DNA from: Omphalotus guepiniiformis
Taxonomy: Eukaryota; Basidiomycota; Agaricomycetes; Agaricales; Omphalotaceae
Direction: 5' to 3'
Assembly: GCA_028554645.1 (NCBI GenBank)
Contig: JAQOOI010000076.1
Coordinates: 1,798,001 to 1,862,000, forward strand
Length of the DNA: 64,000 nucleotides
A program made the translations under genes and the position numbers. Positions 60,505-64,000 of the stretch are shown here, in pieces (within the stretch, counting starts at the first letter, position 1; every line of letters starts with the position of its first letter). The notes under the pieces were generated by a model. It was not told the origin of the DNA, made no database searches, and was given only the letters and a program-made list of their open reading frames with translations.

Positions 60505-62350
60505 CTACGACATAATACTTCCAGAAAGGTGATTGGATATAGACTGCCAAACTCCCATAGCACCTCTGTACATCCAGCTGATCACCAGGCCTCCTCCTAA
60601 TACTATCACAATCATTAAGTATGATGATCTTCACCAAATGAACATACTCACCGAAAAACCTGACCAGACCTTCGCGTAATGTATTCGAAAGCCAGACACA
60701 TGCGGCCATCCATCCAATTTGAGGAACAACAAAGTAAGAAGTGGATATATTTGCACGTACACGCTGCCAAAATGTTGGTGCAGGTGGTAGAATGTGAACG
60801 ACGCGAAGGACGCGAAGACTTCCACTGAGAATATATTGAGTTCCAGCTTTGATCTTATGGGGGATATGTTTGACGATAGCGGGACCCAACGGTACAAGTG
60901 TGTTGAGAGTGTAAAGAGTGACCGACAACAACAAGGCGCATAGAAGGTAGCAAACCCAATTAGTATTGACAGGCTGTAAAATTTTTAGTACGAGAACAGA
61001 CTAAATGGAGAGAATGACATACCCATGAAAAACCGGACTTGACGTGGCGAGAGTCAAACCAAACTCGAATTCTAGTGTCTTCACCGAGGTTACCATCACC
61101 AGTGGCGATTAGTTGAAGCCCATCCTCTCGTCGAACGTGCGCCTGAATGTCGCATCAGATTCTATATAGACGGTAGATCAGGAAGATGAACTACTATGGC
61201 AGTTATCCAAGTTTTTCCTAGAGAAAGGTCACCTTCAGTATACGAGCGACTCGACACGAAAAATTACACTGACCGTGGCCGTGCTCTAACGTCTGTAGCC
61301 TTCCTCCATGTTCGGTATGAAAAATGACCGCGTAGCCCTTCGTAGTGCCCAGTAAGACAGCTCTGCCATTGTCAATAAACATGACAGGAAGGGGGATGTT
61401 GCCCGCCCGATCCATCCGTTCACTGGACATGCTGACCTTGGTACACTCCGGCAGAACATACCAATCTAAGCCCGACCGCATATTAGCGGAAACAAGACAC
61501 TTGCGGTCGGGTGATACAGCTGACGGTCCACTGATATCGATGTAAGTGCGAGGCGACACAAAGGAAGCATGTGTCATACATACATCTTTTCACCTGGTCC
61601 ATACATCCAGACAGAGTCTCCCGTGCGCAGATCATAGATCCTAAGGTGTATGGCATTATGGTCCAGAAATAAGAGTAAAATTCACAGGATGCATACCACA
61701 GGCCATGGTGAAGGTACGAGACCAGGACATCATGATCCTTGTTCAGGAAGTGTGCCCCGGTGGCAACGACTGGGGGAGTATCAAAACCATCGGTTTCGTC
61801 AAATTGTTTCGGACCGTCCAATCGTCGATGCAGAATCCATACATTAGCTGAAACTGGTGTGAGATTAGTGTCCCAGGCATGACAGACGGGACTCACTATG
61901 GGAGATTTCGACAGCACATACTGCTGAGGTTAGGCACACCAGCACAACGTGGTGTGCGTCCTTCATTTCAATAGCATTCACTGCTGAAAACCCCTCATAC
62001 ACTAACTTCGAAGAAGTTCTGCCAAGGAACTAAGTGATGTAAGGTACATAGTCCTAAGTCAAGCACGCCGCTCAAGAAATAGGAAGTACCTTGATTTTCA
62101 ACGTTAGTATTTCACCATCCATATTACCCATAACCAAAAAATTGGTGTCGAGCCAAACTAAGGCAGTGACTTCTGCGTGGCCCTGGTAGGTGCAGACCGG
62201 TTCGCTCTTGGTCTTTCGGATGTCGTGCACTGTTACTCTTGCGTCCTCAAGGGAACATGCTATATACTTTCCATCGGGAGAGAACGCCAACGCGTTGACT
62301 GAACTGGCAAGGTTATCGATGGTGAAGCTTGGCTTGTAAGACGGTGGCAT
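60505..62350 (-). CDS. WD40-repeat protein with hydrophobic C-terminal tail (471 aa)
   Basis: Nine exons: 62090-62350, 61897-62029, 61697-61847, 61584-61640, 61274-61530, 61195-61217 (23 nt), 61023-61142, 60652-60973, 60505-60596; sum 1416 nt. The first repeat is canonical (VNALAFSPDGKYIACSLEDA, VTVHDI), the next reads HAEVTALVWLDTNFLVMGN. Later blades include DVLVSYLHHGLWIYDLRTGD and SAVSPDRKCLVSANM, to RIRVWFDSRH near residue 320. After the propeller come one or two probable membrane helices (VCYLLCALLLSVTLYTLN, about 340-360; VVPQIGWMAACVWL, about 410). WD40 propellers are scaffolds; a membrane-tethered one is less usual. The first ATG after an in-frame TAG is 62350. Confidence 0.82.
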
Positions 62351-62549
62351 ATGGGGCGAGTGGAACGCGCCGCAGATCTAAGACGCGTTTTCAACATTTT
62401 CAGAACGCTGCCTCGTGGTTTCCATGTGAAATGAATAATACTCCGACATGTCAAGCTGGTATCTAAAGGTCGGAATCAGTATGGGATGAAATCACGGACC
62501 GTGCATCGTGATTCGCACCGTGCGTATTTCCATGCCAAGATCTGAACGG

Positions 62550-62571
62550 TAGTTTAACGTCGTTTCCGGAC
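62550..62571 (-). promoter_or_regulatory. Shared upstream element, copy C
   Basis: On the plus strand TAGTTTAACGTCGTTT then CCGGAC, one inserted C relative to copy A. It lies 200 bp upstream of the WD40 gene start at 62350. Confidence 0.6.
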
Positions 62572-62906
62572 GTGAATAACCTGACGATCACACTGTGTGT
62601 TGGTAAATCTAAAATATATTGGTAGACACAACATAAGCAAGTACAGAATGAAGTTCAATACACTAGATGATGACAATACACAAGATGTTGAAATGTATAC
62701 AAGATGATGACGATACACGTTTAACCCCAATTTGTCCACTTCTAACAGTAACTATGTACATATACTCATACTCGTAGGAGGTTTGCCCCCAATTGACCAC
62801 TTTTAACAGTAACTATATACATATATTCATACTCGTAGGTGCTTAAAGCAATCATATTAGAGCATGGTGTACGGTAGCTGATTACGATTGTGATGCCTTA
62901 TCTTCT
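62572..62906. other. AT-rich spacer with a short direct repeat
   Basis: Contains a near-duplicate of the segment CCCCAATT-ACCACTT (62725 and 62787), each followed by CTAACAGTAACTAT-TACATATA-TCATACTCGTAGG, about 62 bp apart, and two ATGATGACAATACAC/ATGATGACGATACAC copies. No gene. Confidence 0.5.
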
Positions 62907-64000
62907 CTAAAGATAGTCTTCGAAATTGCTGGTCCAATCATAGCGAACCGGTGGTATAACATACTGTTTCCTATACTCGTCTCTAAGCTGGCGCATCATA
63001 TCGTCCGCTCGGCTGCGTTCGACTCGAGAATCCGGAGTTGTCATTGCTAAACATTCTGGCAAAAGCTCGAGGATCTCGCCGGTGAGCTGTTCCCCATTGG
63101 CCCATTTATAGACCACTGCCACAATCACGATTCGCTTGGACTCAACACGCTCCTTATCAAAGAAATAAGATACCCGCCGAACATATTTGCCTGTGTGAAA
63201 TCCTTTGACAACAACCATCAGACCTGCTTCGTGGGTGACCATAAATGCTTTGGAAGCTGGCCGAACACTCGCAAGAGGGATCGGGACGATTGGATGGCGC
63301 TTGGATTTCCTTGACCGCAGTCCCAGGTCAGTAGGTGTTACTAGTCGTGTCTTTTGATCTTCAAAGGCAGAAGTGAAGACCTCTATCTCCATTCCGAAAA
63401 GACGTTCATCCAATAGCCAGTATGGTATGCATGGCTCGCTCGGAGACGGGTCATTTTCATCGCGCGAAGAAGGATCCCAAGCCGGAGGGAGTGTTTCCTC
63501 AGAACCTGTGATGTTGCGATCTCCAAGAGGTGTACTTCCACCTTCTGTCTCGCTATCTTCCGACTCTGGAACCTCCCGAGGTGTTGATGCCTTGAAGAGC
63601 GGCATTGCCTGTCGATAGTGATCGCTATTGGGGATTGGAGAGGCCTTGTAGGATGCTTTTAGTTGGAATGGAGAGTGAGGCCCAGGCGGCCGAAAGTCTG
63701 CCAACCGACGGAACACTGTAGCCTCTACAATATTGTCGTAGTCAATCCAGACAAGAGTATTAGAGATGTAAGGTGAATGATCCTCCCACTGCACACAAAT
63801 ACGCAGGCCACTGGGCGAGGTCGAGAGATTGACATCCTTTACTCGTGCGCGGCGCCCTTTGTAAATCCCTCTAATGATGAGAACGATTATTTCCCGCCAC
63901 GGAACCTTGATCGGCATGTAATGAGGATCGGACAGTGTAGCATCTGCAGGAGCTTTGCCACTAGTCCACTGAATTGGTATCGGCGTAACGCAGTTGACAT
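62907..64000 (-). CDS. KOW-domain protein, 5' end cut by window edge
   Basis: The frame is open from the right edge (63998) to the stop at 62907; the first Met in view is 63917 but upstream codons (GKAPADATLSDPHY) are in frame and likely coding. A KOW motif is clear just inside: LIIRGIYKGRRARVKDVNLS. KOW modules bind RNA or ribosomal/transcription partners and occur in Spt5/NusG-type proteins. The rest is Pro/Ser/Glu-rich linker (residues 110-170) and a folded C-terminal part (HEAGLMVVVKGFHTGKYVRR, KRIVIVAVVYKW). Agaricomycete genomes carry Spt5-like KOW proteins near mobile elements; whether this is Spt5-related is unknown. Confidence 0.7.
   Translation of the reverse strand, partial: VNCVTPIPIQWTSGKAPADATLSDPHYMPIKVPWREIIVLIIRGIYKGRRARVKDVNLSTSPSGLRICVQWEDHSPYISNTLVWIDYDNIVEATVFRRLADFRPPGPHSPFQLKASYKASPIPNSDHYRQAMPLFKASTPREVPESEDSETEGGSTPLGDRNITGSEETLPPAWDPSSRDENDPSPSEPCIPYWLLDERLFGMEIEVFTSAFEDQKTRLVTPTDLGLRSRKSKRHPIVPIPLASVRPASKAFMVTHEAGLMVVVKGFHTGKYVRRVSYFFDKERVESKRIVIVAVVYKWANGEQLTGEILELLPECLAMTTPDSRVERSRADDMMRQLRDEYRKQYVIPPVRYDWTSNFEDYL

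Overview
The window is nuclear DNA of a filamentous basidiomycete, almost certainly an Agaricomycete. Genes carry many 45-95 nt introns with GTNNGT/YAG borders, the housekeeping proteins are fungal, and several families (an INGGT-NNVGGDQHN leader, a Tnp2-type CACTA transposase, a KOW protein, a WD40 protein with a hydrophobic tail) are ones I associate with mushroom genomes. Genus cannot be fixed from sequence alone. All gene models below were spliced by eye; I checked that exon sums stay in frame.

Left half (1-36 kb), mostly healthy genes. A Ty1/copia 3' end and LTR (1-1.1 kb) is followed by tRNA-Gln(UUG) with an intron, the TFIIH helicase XPB/Ssl2 (1.9-5.5 kb, minus), an intronless phosphatase-like orphan, a Ser/Thr-rich single-pass membrane protein, acireductone dioxygenase, a 12-exon orphan, the exonuclease Rex4, a 123-aa small gene not visible as one long ORF, a mitochondrial carrier built from 14 exons including three of 10-11 nt, a 2153-aa RasGEF_N/PH/RhoGAP protein, an FHA protein and a 238-aa orphan. 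Gaps at 16.4-19.6, 21.3-24.9 and 33.1-35.5 kb hold little convincing coding sequence.

Middle (36.9-48.5 kb), a relic field. On the minus strand lie eroded but recognisable pieces of midasin (AAA ring and linker), an ABCC transporter, a 5' piece of an actin gene, a second midasin linker piece, and a Sec7-domain protein. They retain traces of introns, so they came from DNA rather than mRNA, and they carry stops and frameshifts. The ABCC and actin pieces sit inside the midasin order.

Right end (49.8-64 kb), an accessory and mobile block. It contains a 921-aa low-complexity protein with two in-frame minisatellites, a 187-aa orphan, an apparently intact 1333-aa Tnp2-type transposase, a 238-aa orphan, a 471-aa WD40 protein with a membrane tail, and a KOW-domain protein cut by the window edge. 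Three of these minus-strand genes share a near-identical 21-22 bp element 150-200 bp upstream of their start codons. This shared element, the small leader-motif gene and the multi-gene relic field are the most unusual observations.
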